Assembly: GCF_963678635.1 (NCBI RefSeq)
Contig: NC_087062.1
Coordinates: 66,761,415 to 66,825,414, forward strand
DNA from: Symsagittifera roscoffensis
Lineage: Eukaryota > Xenacoelomorpha > Acoela > Convolutidae
Direction: 5' to 3'
Length of the DNA stretch: 64,000 bases
In this document: positions 1 through 15,000 of the stretch, piece after piece
How the letters are laid out: each line of letters starts with the position of its first letter
Numbering within the stretch: the first letter of the stretch is position 1
Notes under the pieces: generated by a model
Databases searched by the model: none
The model's input: only the letters and a program-made list of their open reading frames with translations
What the model was told of the DNA's origin: nothing
Translations under genes and position numbers: made by a program

Positions 1-22
1 AACTCAGTCGGAGGAGGATCAG
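1..22 (+). CDS. RYK: Possible end of an upstream RYK exon
   Basis: Bases 1-22 read NSVGGGS plus one base and are followed by GT (gtagca). The leftover phase fits the exon at 188, joining as ...GGGSG-PTCVTP, which suits a low-complexity juxtamembrane linker. The support is only phase plus a donor-like site; the true splice partner may lie outside the window. Confidence 0.35.
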
Positions 23-3000
23 GTAGCAAAATGTAGTCACGTCTTCAGAAGTGTCCTAAAGGGGAATCCATAAGTCTTAGAAAGTGAAATAAGAAGCCAG
101 AATAATTTCTTTTGAATTCGGAAGTATCAGGTATCTACATTGTGTTGGGCAGTGAAGTGATGTCTAATCCAGAGCATCAATTTTAAGGTCCCACATGTGT
201 AACTCCAGCTGCGAGTGAGCCAGTCATGAATTTGGGTGGGGGCGTTCGAGGTTCAGAAAGTAATCTAATGAGTCCCACTACTCCTGGCTCCTCTGGCATG
301 CAGCACCCTCTGTTGCCACCAGAAGTGGTATTGACCAACATCACCAGGCAGCAAGTGAACATGACTGAGATGGTGTTACAAGGTAACATTGCGCTTTTTG
401 TTTATGGGTAAATTTACCTTGACTATCGATCGAAATCGCTTTAAACTCTTTAAAATTTGAAGAATCATGAATTGAAGAATCTCAAGTTTGTTTCAGATTC
501 TTGAATATCTTTCATATTTACCCTTGCGATAAGACCATCGAGTACAAAACTTTCACCCATAAATAAATTTGTACACAGAATGGTCATTTTTGTTAATTTA
601 TCATTTCCAAGTTTTTTAATATACCACCTACATATTAACTACTTATCTAGGGATCGTTATTGGTTTTTAAGTGGTCCATGCAAGTCTTGTGATTGTTTCT
701 TTGTTCGGAAAAGGTTCGGATTATTAAGAGTCGTTGCCTGTAGTTCAGACTTTCACATAGTGCTGACGATTTTTTTTCGTTCTTTCAGGCTTTCGGGCTC
801 AATTTGATTTTTCATGGTTTCATTTAAAATCAGTTCATTTCCTTTGTTTACGTGGAATAAACTTTGAGTGCTCATTTGGTATATTTTAAAATAATCTATT
901 ATATATTTAAATTCGGGCTTCACTATCTCGCCATGTTTAAGCTTTTTCAACGTATTATTTTAGCATGTTTAACAAAAGAATTTTTTCACGTTTAAGCTAT
1001 ATCGTATATTGCAATGGTTAAGGTTTTTTTTTCAATTTTCCAATTTAAATTCAGTGTTTATTTCATCAAGTTTGAAATAAGCAACCCAATAATAGGAATT
1101 TGTCAGTTTTCCCAGCTTTTGCGATTCTGGCCTCCATATATGAATAACCAAATCCTTTTAGTTTACGAGATAGGCAATTTTGAGATTTTTCAAAATTTCT
1201 AGAACATTTAATTTAGAAAAAATTTCTCAATTTTTGAAATTCTGACCCTGTAGTTGAGTGCTGTCAGGGTACTCTCAGGGGTTACAAATCTTGCCTCCAA
1301 ATCTCACTTCTCAATTCCTTGTAGTTTTCGAGATATGACAAAAACTTTGAAGATTGCAATCCTGTTGTTGAAAATTTGAGGGAACTCTCAGGGTTCGCGA
1401 ATTTTGCCTCCACATATGACTGCTCAAATCCTTTTCTTTTTCGAGATATGATTTATGAAATCTTTCAAATGCGACTGCTCAATTGCTTTCAGTTTCCCAG
1501 ATGTGACGTTTTTTAGTTCATTTTTTCGAAGATATTTTTTAAAACTGTACAAAATTTTATGGTTCTTCAAAATTTGTATAAAAAAACGGTAGTAAAAAAC
1601 TTTGCGAATTTTGTAAATACGAACCCTGTAATTGGGTGCTGTCAGAGTGTACTCAAAGAATAGTTTTTTGAGTTGTTGAAAATTCGAAGCACCGGAGGTG
1701 CGTTACACGCTAGTCATATTTAAGCCTAATACCACAAGCATAGCTTGCCTTATAGTATGACCTTTCTTTTTTTCCAGCCTAAGTCGCAAATATTGTTGCG
1801 ATGCAATGGTTGCGACGAAATGTGTTCATTTTGATCCAGCAATTAAGTACAGCCAATGCTAAGGATATTAACACAGACTATTACATTACAAATAGCACTT
1901 TAGCTTTAAGGCATCATGGATGTGTAGCGTAGAGGTAGAGAAAGAGACCAGCAGCAAAACAAGAGGGTTCGAACCTGGGCAGGGTCGGATGTTTTTAATG
2001 AACTTTTTCGTATACTAGTTTAAATGCGTCAGCTCTATAAATTGAGGCATGTTAGTTGGTAAATTTGTTTTTTCAAATTGACTGGTACTGCTAATGCGTC
2101 TTCATTGGCTTGCGTCACTTAGCAATTATGTAGACTCATAATTGGCGTGCGTCAGTTATAAAATTTTGTAGACTCAAAGTTTTTTTTCATTCAGTTTTTC
2201 CCAGTAGCGTTATCGGTCATATTTTTGCTTGTGTATGCGAAGTGCAACTTCGCCTCTGTGTTAAACATAAGCAATTCGATAGCATTTGTTCATATATGAA
2301 TCTTCCACATATGAATCTTCCATAGTCCTTCCTGCTCTAGCTGCCAGGCTTTTTTTCAAAAGCTAACCTCCTTATTTTGATGTTGATAGTTAAATCAAAC
2401 TTACATGGTGCTTGGATTTTCCCTGCGTCATCTGCTTTACCCTATTTTATTCAAGAAAAGCCGATATGGACTTCGGGAAATTTCATTTTATCCAAGTTTA
2501 TAAAAGTTTGAGGAAAAGTCAAGTTGTTTGACTTTTTGCTCTTTTGATCGTTTTTTGGATTTTTTTCCCCAATTTTTTCGAAAACTGACCAGCCAACTCT
2601 CAGATAAAGATATCAACTGGAAGGGCAATTTGTAGTTTTTTTCTTTTAAATAAGCAGCTAATTGCCTAATTGAGCAGAGAAACTACTAGACTTTTGCTTA
2701 AAGTCCAATTTTTTGAAATATTGAAAGTCGCATTTCCGTAACAAAAAAATATATGAATAAAAATGTTAAAACAGGAACATCCTGCATTAGCTGGGACACT
2801 AGTTTACTTCCAAATAACCGTGTTGCAAATGCAAGGACATCAGTTACACTCCTATTTATCAGGTCGGAGATAAAATCCGGAACATTGACATAGTTTTGTT
2901 TTCGAATTGTTGCTGCTTTTTTGTTGGCTTGTTTGAGCGCTTTTTTGAATTTTCCTCGCTTGTGTCTGCGAAGCTCAGCTTCGCCTCTGTGTGAAAAAAG

Positions 3001-6000
3001 CAAACTTCACTATCGAACAAGTGTAAAGATCACTAAACATATGATCGACTTCTGGTTTCGAAGACTAAATTAAAGTTTCAGATGTCCACGCGGAAAAAAA
3101 ATTTCACCAATTGAACCAATTTTCTCAAGTTGTGTCAACTTAATCAAAAATGCCAATCATAAATTGTTTTACGAAATTCAAGGAAAATTAAGGCTATGTG
3201 TTTTTTATTGAACTTCTATTTAAAAGAAAACAAGCCTTTAGTTTTTGTCTAGGCTTAAAACAACTGCTTGAGAATATACTGTTATTTTTGCGTCCATTCA
3301 CTGTTTTCCAACTCTCTGCTGGCTGTGTTTGGTTTTTAGGAACCAATTTTTTTGACTCAATCGAAGTTATTTGACCGGTATAGTGACAACTTGTAACGAA
3401 AAATACTAACGCAACCAGAAAATAGTTAACTGACAACTAGGGTGAAAATGAAACTTATGTTTAGTTTTATTTAATCTGACCCTTCAATGTGAAAAAGGCG
3501 GTGAAATTTCTTCGTGAGACGTCAGAAGATTTTTGATATAAAGCACAATTGCTGATAAAAACTACTGAATAAGCTTCGTGCTGAGAAATAAGATCAATGT
3601 TTTGATGGTTTGTGGTATCTTTTTTTTTTATAGATTTTAAACGAATAAGACATTTTTCTGCCTAGCTGTATTTTTTTCTTATTTGCTGAATGAAGTTCTG
3701 TCCATTGTTTGAACGTAACTTATTCCTAGCTGTTAAAATCTTTGCCAGCGTGCTAACGAGCTGTCTTAAAATCGATTTTTTTTGTGTGCAATTTTCCACG
3801 TTCTTTTAAACAACTTCATTACAGCCTGAGAGAATGAAAAATTAAATTTGAAAGGCTGACATAGCTGCTTTTTCAAAACAATTGCAGTTTCTGTCATCTC
3901 TAAAAACAAGTCATGTTTCTCTATCATTTAAAACGCTTGCCGGTACTCAGTTTAATGTCACAAGAATTTAACCATAGGGAGCTAGTAATTGTTAGTAATG
4001 GCATGAACAAGATATATTTTTTAGAAGTAGTAGGCAATATTTATATGTAATTTTCATCAGCGTGCACAGTTCTGTATACTTTTTGCATGTGTAAAGAAAG
4101 TTCTCCTGGACGCTTTTTAATGCGAAAAATTAAAATACGTACAAAATTTGTTTTCAATTTTTCATTCGCGAAGAAATCCTGCATGTGTTTAACTGTTCGT
4201 TCTCGAATAAGTCATAGTCATGTTTTTGGAACATTTCCTGGAACATATTCTGGACTAATTCATCTTCGGGGCCTTTCTGTTGTCATGGACATGATTTGAG
4301 CATGTTAGCAGTATAAATATCCGGCTTAAGTGAATTTTCTTTTTTTCTGGTTATTTTTCCAAATCGATTGGTTAAAATTTCATTTTTTTTCCAGTTTTTG
4401 TCATTTTTCCCGTTGAATGGGTTTTTCTTGCAGTTTTCTCTACTTGAGTTCATGTTATCAAAAAAGTGCCAGTCATAAATTGTTCTAGAAATTCAAAGAG
4501 CTTAAAAGGTATCTATTTTTTTCTTGGAAATGCGACATAAGATATTTTTTTATGCGTTCTTGTTTTCATTACTCTGTTCCAATCTTCGATTGGCTATGTT
4601 TAATTTTTTGAAATGAAGGGTTTATGCTCATCTGTTTTCGGCTTTTGTTATCGCTTGCTACTTATAAATTAACTCAACCATCTGGTGTAAAGGCAACGCA
4701 ACTGCTTGACATTAAAGGCTTTTGGTTCGAGTTCTGCTGGTACTTGCTTTTTTAGAAATAGTTATGGCGCTTTTTTGGAATATGGTCCGTCTGTTAATTT
4801 GTGTCGGCTTAGTTCTCGTATCGCGACTTTTTGCTGAAGTTACTGTTACATGCCTGAGACGACAGAGTCCGGGAGTTCCGTTGCGATCGAGGCCTGTTTT
4901 TTTTTGGCAATCTGAAAAATTGGTTTTGATTTTTGTCGGCTTAGTTCTGCAGAGAAAATTTGGCGTTGTACATTTCAGAAAGCTGCTTGTAAATTAGGAA
5001 AATTTGTTTCGGACATTTTGGGCTTTTCTTGCAATTTGTATCGAGAAAAAGGTTATTTTTATCGGTTATTTGAATGTTTTTTTTTCAATTTTTTCTAAAT
5101 TTATTTTCTGATTTTAATCAGTTCATTTTTGTATCTCATGTGGTGCGGAGCTCAGCTTCGACTCTGTATTAAAATGTATGAAATCATATTTTTCTGAAAG
5201 AAAAGTCAGGTTTTGAAAAATTTCGGAAAACAAAGTATTGGAGTTTGTTTTTCAAAAAAGAGTATTTGGAAATGTTTTGAAGCAAATGAACAATATTATC
5301 CTAAAACTGCTTATAGTCTTAGAGTTGCTCGAGCTTTTTTTAAAGCTGTCTAATTTATGGTTGGGTTTTTTAAACGCAAAAGTTGATTTAAGTTTAAAGT
5401 GCTCCTCTTTAAAGCTCGTTATTCATCTGATCATAAGGCATTTAAGAGTCGATGAGCATAGTTCAGAATCTGATATAGGTCTTGATGGCTATTCAGTAAA
5501 AGCTATATATAAGTTCATTTACTTAGTTACTAGGAAGGTTGACTCGACTATCGAACAGCAAAAGTGTAAGGTCACGAAAAACGATCGAATTCTGGTTTCG
5601 AAAAAGGAAGTTAATTTTAAGATTTTCCAGTGAAGTTAAAAACTTACCCATCAATCCAGTTTTTCGAAATTCAGTTAATGCAAGCAAAAAATGTCAATCA
5701 AGAATTGTATTTGAAATTCAAATGGCTTTAAGGCTATCTATTTTTCTCTTTCAAGTGCGATAGTTGAGATTTTTTCAAACAACAAGTCAGTATTTTTTGT
5801 TTTCTTGCGTTCGTTGTCTCTTTTCCAACTGAATGTAGGCTATGTTTGTTAACTATTTCCTGATTTTTATTTCTTCCTTGTGATTTCCCCCTATGCATGT
5901 ATTGTTTTTGACAATTTTTTTTCTGTATAAAGTACATTTCAAAAATGCCACGAATTAATTGGGTTTTCATTTTCGCGCGTTCGTATTCGTATTACTCGTA

Positions 6001-9000
6001 TTTATATAATACATAGATTAGGAATTTTAAAACAAATATATTACCTGAAAATTGTTTTAAAATATTGAAAATGTGGCAGCCAATGTCGAATTTCTGAAAA
6101 TCGAAACAGGGAGAATAGTTAACAAGATCCTATGTTTGTTTTTGTTTATCAGGTACATTTGGACTGTTACACAACGCATCTGTTGCCATGAAGGGGGCCA
6201 GTGGTGACATCTTCCAGTACCCGATCACAGTGAAAACAGTCAAAGGTAGCACTTACTTACAAGAATCCAAAATATAAATGAATAACTTGTGAACATTCTA
6301 ATGCTATGTTTGCAGAGCAGTCATCGGTGGGTCAGATTGACACGATGTTGCACGAGTGTCATGTATTCTCCTCAGTCAGTGCTTCCGAGTGCACCCACGT
6401 GCTGCCCTGTCTCACAGTAGTCTACGGCAACCAGGAAAACAATCTACCCTCCTCCCAATCGGAACACAACCCGAAAGAGATACAGGGAGTGAAGGGGGAA
6501 AGGGATAAGGAAGTAAACAAGTACTATCCACCTCCTCTGGTCGTGTACCCACAGACTACATTTGGGATTTTGAAACTGCATCTTCGACATCTTCGATCTA
6601 CCAGACAGGTATAACGATAGTATTTCATGCGTCGAATCACGCAAATTAATTCTTTTAAAATTCCTTTATAAAAATAGTATCGACGAGTTAGTCAAGCGAT
6701 GTTGTTTTGCTGTATACCTAATGCTTTTTAGTGGATTTTTAAATTAATGGTTTCTCAGAGGAATAAAAGTAATGGCTTTGTTTTCTCAAATAGTATTAGT
6801 TTTTATCAGAAGTCAATAAATGTCAATCATAAGTCTCTTGAATTTAAAAAACTTTAGGTAATGTGTTTTTCTTCGTAACTCGAACATTTTTTTTTCGTTT
6901 TTAGTTCATGAGATTTTTTAACGTTTAGTTGTTTCAATAGAGAGAAAGGTTCTTGAAATCAAAAGTTCAGCATTTTTTTTTAAAACACTCACTTTAGTTT
7001 GGATTTTACGAAAAATTTTGACGAATTAAATAATGCTACTAGACTGTTGAAAAAAAGGTATTGCAATTGGGTTTCCGCAAATAACTTTCTTCACAAATTG
7101 GTCAAAATTAGAATAAGTTAATTTTGGCTCATTTCATGATAAATTCAAATTTTTCTGCGCCTCTGGCGCAATTGATATGGAGATAGCGAATGAATCTGGT
7201 ACGGCAAAGGTTGTGGATTCGAATATAACTGGACCGATTTTTTTCAATCGGAAACATTCCATTTCAAAAAAAAATGTGGGCTTATTATTTGTCTGCTTAC
7301 GTTTCGTCGGCTTAGTTGCGACATCGCGGAATTGTTATTTTGCTGTTTCGACATTTTCGGTTTTTTGCCGACTTGGTCGCTTTCTTGTTTTGTATCGTAA
7401 GTAGTGCATAAATCAGCTTCGCCTCTGTGTTAATGTTTTGCTTTTTATTTTTCGAACAGAAATCGAACATAAGTTTAGAAGTCATTTTTCAAAAATTCAA
7501 CTTTTGACGACAGTCGTGTTTTTTTTTCGTATTCTTCAATATTTTTGATTTGCATGATACTGGGTGTATTGCTAGTTTTTTTTTCATGAAGTGAGCAGTT
7601 GACGGTTTTCTCGGATTGATGGTTTTTCTTGGAAATTGCAACGCTTTGATTTTTTTTGCTTCCCATTATTCACATTATTTGAAAAAGTTTTTTTGTCTGA
7701 TGGCTCGAAATAGGGATAATTCGGTCAATCATTCATTAGGCTTCAATCTTCTATGTGTCAATGAACGAAATGAAGAAACTCAATTTGGTCGTATGGTTTT
7801 CTTTTTTTCGGGAAAAAGTCTTTAAAGCGAAGCGTAGTGTATTATTACGAAGAATTTTTTTTCCGATTTAAGTCGCAAATAAAAGTGCTTATTGGTGGAA
7901 CTTTTGGTATATTTCAATTTAATCATATTTAAGCATAGGGAATTTAATAGCACATGCTGCGGCTTCGGTTTTGGCTAGCTTAATGTCCTGCTGAAAACAA
8001 CAGGTATTATGAAAATATATGGGTTTTGATGTTTTTTTTGCGACGCTCTGGAAAATTATTGAACTTGGTGCAAAAAAATGGTACCAATGGGCAAACTGGC
8101 GGCTCTTTCGTGTTACTTCATTTTTTCTCAAACTTTAAATGCGCAAATCTGAGATGAACGTTTCAATTTAAAAAAAAAACAAATCATGGGGATCCTCCTT
8201 TCTAGGCGGCTTTTCCCTAAATTCGGTAGAAAAAAAGTTGTGGCCTGAAACAAGCCCATTTTTTGACATTTTTGTTAGTTCTTGAAACTTTGGTGAATTT
8301 TTTCAAAAATTACCCCGTCAAATTAGAGATAAAGGGTTGAACCGAAAAAAAAAATTATGCGAATCTTCCTTGTGTAAGCGGCCAAGCCCTGTGTTTTGAA
8401 AAAATTATGGCCTTAGAAAATATCCAATTTTTGAAATTTTGCCCGTTATCTTGGAAACCTATTTTTTTTCAAAAACTAATTCGCTGATTCTGAGGTTGTT
8501 AATTCAATCATACTAACATGGTGCTTAGGTTTTCCCCGTTTAAAGTGTTTCAACCTATTTTTTTCTTTGAAAAGCTGATAACGTTATCGCAAAAATCCGT
8601 TTTTTGAAATTGTTACTGTTTTTTTTTGTAGAAATTCATGCTTTTTTTAACGAAAATTACTAGCTAAATCTGATATTAAGGGTTCAATCTAAAAATCAGG
8701 ATGTGAAAGTCTTCCCTGCATAAGATGCTATTCCCATGCTTTATTAGAGAAAAGTTGATGGATTTAGGAAATGTCAATTGTTTTATTAATTGATAGTTTC
8801 TTGGAAACTTATTTTTTTTTCAAAAACTAATTCGCTGATTCTGAGGTTGTTACTTCAATCATACTATCATGGTGCTTAGATTTTCCCTGTTTAAAGTGTT
8901 TCAACCTATTTTTTTTCTTTGAAAAGCCGATAACGTTATCGTAAAAATCCGTTTTTTGAAATTGTTACTGTTTTTTTTGTAGAAACTTCATGCTTTTTTT

Positions 9001-12000
9001 CACAAAAATTTCTGGCTAAATCTTATATCAAGGGTTCAATCTAAAAATCAGGATGTGAAAGTCTTCCCTGCATAAGATGCTATTCCCATGCTTTATTAGA
9101 GAAAAGTTGATGGATTTATAGTTTCTTGGAATCTTATTTCACTTTTTTCGAAAACTACCCAGCAAAATCTGAGATAAAGAATTCAGTTGAAAGAGTGAAT
9201 ACTATTTTTCTCCTTTAATTAAACGGATAATCCCTTACTTAAGCAGGGAAATCACTAGGGTTTTGCGTTTAGTCCATTTTTTGAAACTTTGAAAGTTACG
9301 CCTTATGGTATCAGTACTATCAGAGAATAAATTTTTAAAACAGGTGCATCCAGCATTAGTTGGGCCACTAGTTTACCTCCAAGCGTCCCTGGCGCAAATG
9401 TGAGTAAGTGAGACTTCTAATCAACAGGTGGTAGATTCAAATCGGGATCATCGAAACATTTTTGTGGTCGAATTTTTGCTGCATAGCATTGGCAATTAGT
9501 TAAGAAACTGCAGCTGCTTTATTGGTGGCTGGTGTAAGTAAAAATACTAGGAGACGTGGGTCAGATGTGAGAACGTGTTATTCCTCATCTCAGAAAAATT
9601 TTTTCCCATAGTGTATTTTTAATATTTTCTTTCCTGATTTTGTTTTGTTTTGCCTGTTCGGAGCTCTTTTTTGCATTTCCTCGCTTGTGTTTGCTCCGGA
9701 CTTAGTTTCTTATAGGTATGTATGAAATTGAAAAAAAAAATTCTTAAGGAATTTGAATTTTTTGTAGTAGTATCAATTTTTTTTTCGGCTGGAAGGGTTT
9801 CTGCTCTGATGTTTTGGGCTCTGTTAATTTCGAGATAACTGTTTTGGGATGATGGTTTTTCGGCTTGATTGTTGTCGATTAAGCTCTCGTTTTAGGTTCT
9901 GAATTTTGTATAGCATATTCCTTTTAGTACATCTTTAGCACTTGTGGAGCTACATGGGCATACATGTTTTTTTGTCAATTATTTTGCTGAAATGTTTTGA
10001 TCGAAATTAAGCTTTAATTTCATCGGCTTGTTAACCAAATATTTTGTTTCCTAAGTTCCAATATTAATTGTACAATAGATAATGCTCGAATTCAACATCA
10101 TTGAGACCCCCTGAAAACACTTCAATAATTTTTAACAAAAATATTTTTTTTTCGTTGTACTCGTTTGGTTTTTCAAGGGTAACAATTGACAGTAGTTCTG
10201 AGTATCATGCAATTTTAAACCTGTACTTTGTATTGCAAATGCTGCGAAGCTCAGATTCGCCTGTGAGTTTGAAATTCAAGTGTCTTGCTTTGCGTGTTTT
10301 TTGAAACTCCTGTTTGATAAACATTATAAACATGTTTGATAGACATTCTGAAATTGTATGGGCTTAGGTTTGTTATTTTTTGAGACGCTTTTTAATTATT
10401 TATTTTTTGCATATCATTAATATATCTCGAAAAACTCTCTACCAATTTCTAGAAAGTGTATCAGTAAAAAGACTGTCTACTCTCCTGTATGCCTGCATAA
10501 TCACCTAGTCTCTTTTTACTTTACCCCACTGTCTACAGCCTTCGGAAAAGTCTGTGGAGGACATTTGACCCATATACATTTTTATTTTTCCCGTGTTCGT
10601 AAAAACTAACCTATCAAATCTGAGATATTCGGTTGAATAGATAAAACGGGCTGTGTGAATCTTTCCTGCATAAGCGGCTACGCCCAAACTTGTCTACCCA
10701 AAAATCTATGGCCCTCGGAATAGTCAGTTTTATTTTTTGACAGTTTTTTTGAAACTTATCGTTTTTTTTTCAAAACTACACTTTTAAATATGAGATTTTG
10801 GATTCAATCCAAAGAGTGTTTTGTACAAAATTCTTGTGCATAATCTTCTATGTCCAAATTTATCTGTACAAAAGTTATTGCCTTCGGAAAAATCAAAAAC
10901 TTTCTCGAAACCTATCCTCCCAAATCTGAGATTATTGGTTGATTGAAGCACGGGCTTTTGAAGCTTCCCTGCATAATCAACTACGGCCAATTTGGTTTTT
11001 ACACATAAGAAAATTACCTTTCCAAATCTGATTTCATTCTAAATAAAAGGTTATGTGAAATTCTTTTGCATAAGCGGCTACGCGCAATTTTTTTTTCTTC
11101 AAAAAGCTATGAGTGTCAAATTTCAGATTTATTGAACGTTTTTTGGAATTATTTTCTCGAAAACTTCCTTGCCAATTTTAGGCTAAGTATTCAATCGAGA
11201 AATCCGTCTTTGGGTATCTCATCTGATTAAGAGGCCGCGACCTTCCTTGTGTAGAAAATAGTTAGGGATCTCGGAAAGTTAGGGTTTTGGTTTTTGACCG
11301 ATTTTTTTCTCGGAAACGTCAACTGTCTGATTTGTTGACCGAGAAACTTGATTTCGAGAATTTTTTGTACTTCACCGGCCACTACTTGTTTTTAGCAGAA
11401 AAAAATTGCGGATTTCGGAAAGTCGAGTTCTTAAACTTTGACCGTTTTTTAAAAACTTTTTGAATTTTTTTTAGAAACTATCCTATCAAATCTGAGATGA
11501 AGGGTTCAAATAAACAGGTTGCGAGAAGTTTTACTACAGAAGCGGCTTCTCTTTATTAATAGCAAGAGTAATATTTTTGTCGTTCGGAAGGTTCCCATTT
11601 TTCAAGCTTTTCGTTCTCGCTTATTTCAGCAGAGAAACAACTTAAATTTTGTCCAAATTAAAATTTCTGAATTTAACGAATTCATTCCACGTCACTATTA
11701 AAAGTTCCAAAAAATATCAATCAGGTACCTCCACTCTTAGCTGGGCTTCTAGTTGATTTTATAGAGACATACGAAAATTTGGGTTCAATTTTTTTTCAAG
11801 ATTTTTTGGAGTTTTTTTTTAACTTAAGCAATTAATTTGCTCAATCTGAATTTAGGAACAGGTTCAATCAAAGGAACAGGTGCCATGAATTTTGTTATTT
11901 AAGCGACCATGCGCTATTTTTAAGGAAAGTCTTTGTGGACTTAAAGTCCGTTTTTCGAAATGCTGACAGTTCTGATTTTCTCGAAAACTACCGTGCCAAT

Positions 12001-15000
12001 TGTGTAATTAAGATTCAACGGAACAAGACAAGTTATAGGTGTATCCCTTGCGAAATTTGATTCTATCAATTTTTGCAAGGAATTCGCCATAGACATGGTA
12101 AACATCCTGGCACTTGTGGAGCTACATGGGCATACATGTTTTTTTGTCAATTATTTTGCTGAAATGTTTTGATCGAAATTAAGCTTTAATTTCATCGGCT
12201 TGTTAACCAAATATTTTGTTTCCTAAGTTCCAATATTAATTGTACAATAGATAATGCTCGAATTCAACATCATTGAGACCCCCTGAAAACACTTCAATAA
12301 TTTTTAACAAAAATATTTTTTTTTCGTTGTACTCGTTTGGTTTTTCAAGGGTAACAATTGACAGTAGTTCTGAGTATCATGCAATTTTAAACCTGTACTT
12401 TGTATTGCAAATGCTGCGAAGCTCAGATTCGCCTGTGAGTTTGAAATTCAAGTGTCTTGCTTTGCGTGTTTTTTGAAACTCCTGTTTGATAAACATTATA
12501 AACATGTTTGATAGACATTCTGAAATTGTATGGGCTTAGGTTTGTTATTTTTTGAGACGCTTTTTAATTATTTATTTTTTGCATATCATTAATATATCTC
12601 GAAAAACTCTCTACCAATTTCTAGAAAGTGTATCAGTAAAAAGACTGTCTACTCTCCTGTATGCCTGCATAATCACCTAGTCTCTTTTTACTTTACCCCA
12701 CTGTCTACAGCCTTCGGAAAAGTCTGTGGAGGACATTTGACCCATATACATTTTTATTTTTCCCGTGTTCGTAAAAACTAACCTATCAAATCTGAGATAT
12801 TCGGTTGAATAGATAAAACGGGCTGTGTGAATCTTTCCTGCATAAGCGGCTACGCCCAAACTTGTCTACCCAAAAATCTATGGCCCTCGGAATAGTCAGT
12901 TTTATTTTTTGACAGTTTTTTTGAAACTTATCGTTTTTTTTTCAAAACTACACTTTTAAATATGAGATTTTGGATTCAATCCAAAGAGTGTTTTGTACAA
13001 AATTCTTGTGCATAATCTTCTATGTCCAAATTTATCTGTACAAAAGTTATTGCCTTCGGAAAAATCAAAAACTTTCTCGAAACCTATCCTCCCAAATCTG
13101 AGATTATTGGTTGATTGAAGCACGGGCTTTTGAAGCTTCCCTGCATAATCAACTACGGCCAATTTGGTTTTTACACATAAGAAAATTACCTTTCCAAATC
13201 TGATTTCATTCTAAATAAAAGGTTATGTGAAATTCTTTTGCATAAGCGGCTACGCGCAATTTTTTTTTCTTCAAAAAGCTATGAGTGTCAAATTTCAGAT
13301 TTATTGAACGTTTTTTGGAATTATTTTCTCGAAAACTTCCTTGCCAATTTTAGGCTAAGTATTCAATCGAGAAATCCGTCTTTGGGTATCTCATCTGATT
13401 AAGAGGCCGCGACCTTCCTTGTGTAGAAAATAGTTAGGGATCTCGGAAAGTTAGGGTTTTGGTTTTTGACCGATTTTTTTCTCGGAAACGTCAACTGTCT
13501 GATTTGTTGACCGAGAAACTTGATTTCGAGAATTTTTTGTACTTCACCGGCCACTACTTGTTTTTAGCAGAAAAAAATTGCGGATTTCGGAAAGTCGAGT
13601 TCTTAAACTTTGACCGTTTTTTAAAAACTTTTTGAATTTTTTTTAGAAACTATCCTATCAAATCTGAGATGAAGGGTTCAAATAAACAGGTTGCGAGAAG
13701 TTTTACTACAGAAGCGGCTTCTCTTTATTAATAGCAAGAGTAATATTTTTGTCGTTCGGAAGGTTCCCATTTTTCAAGCTTTTCGTTCTCGCTTATTTCA
13801 GCAGAGAAACAACTTAAATTTTGTCCAAATTAAAATTTCTGAATTTAACGAATTCATTCCACGTCACTATTAAAAGTTCCAAAAAATATCAATCAGGTAC
13901 CTCCACTCTTAGCTGGGCTTCTAGTTGATTTTATAGAGACATACGAAAATTTGGGTTCAATTTTTTTTCAAGATTTTTTGGAGTTTTTTTTTAACTTAAG
14001 CAATTAATTTGCTCAATCTGAATTTAGGAACAGGTTCAATCAAAGGAACAGGTGCCATGAATTTTGTTATTTAAGCGACCATGCGCTATTTTTAAGGAAA
14101 GTCTTTGTGGACTTAAAGTCCGTTTTTCGAAATGCTGACAGTTCTGATTTTCTCGAAAACTACCGTGCCAATTGTGTAATTAAGATTCAACGGAACAAGA
14201 CAAGTTATAGGTGTATCCCTTGCGAAATTTGATTCTATCAATTTTTGCAAGGAATTCGCCATAGACATGGTAAACATCCTGGTTGACTTCGCTTAATTTT
14301 TTTTTGCCTGTTTTGAGATTAAGAAGTCAATTAAACGGAGATGTTTTTATCCCCATCGCAAAAACGTTCCCTCAGTAATTTTGATAAATAATCAGTTTGG
14401 ACATTTTGAAAATTTCGCATTACCTTTCGCATCAGTTCCTTTTATATTATCAAAGAGTTACCTCCAGCTGTGACTGGACCCCTATTCTGGTTTATTTTTG
14501 CCGCATTAAAATTTTATCTTCGTATTTGGTTTTTTGGTTATTAGTCTTTGATAATTGTCAAGTCACCATGACGCAGAAGCTAGGACTGATTCTTAATCTC
14601 GAGATCCGGGTTCGATTTTGGAACATAGCAGTTTTTCTTTTCAAGGTTTTTCTTTTATTTTTGTTAGTGTTTGACTTTTTAAGAGCTACTTCTTGTCGCT
14701 TTTTTGTTTGCGTTGGTAAAGTGAAGCTTCGCGTCTGTGTGTAATGTTTTCAATTTTTGAAGAAAAAGACGGAATTTTTGTGATCGGTCTGGTTTTTTGT
14801 TTGAGAAAATTTGCTATCTTTTTTGTTTAGGTGTTGTGATTTGAAACGTGTCAATTGAGGATAGTATAGTGCAATTTATTCGTTCTTTCAATGCTGATGC
14901 GATGAATTAATCCGGCTTATAAATGTCTCCAAAAATATTTGAAGCAAAATTTTGGGTCATATTAATACGCTACAAGACGAGAAACCTGTTAGTTTGAACT

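Noticed and set aside
1925-1990. tRNA gene
   Set aside because: A and B boxes are recognisable, but no acceptor stem or anticodon arm can be paired, and the same module recurs with decay inside repeats. Called tRNA-like repeat instead. The same reasoning applies at 4690, 7170, 9390, 14560, 21570, 22140, 29575 and 32040.
2968-2984. Helitron 3' hairpin
   Set aside because: Helitron ends need CTRR a few bases after the hairpin and an A/T insertion site. Here the stem-loop is followed by ctctgtgt and no conserved CTRR end is seen.
10101-13873. Pairs of identical small proteins repeated 2172 bp apart
   Set aside because: Their identity is fully explained by the tandem duplication of non-coding satellite-like DNA.
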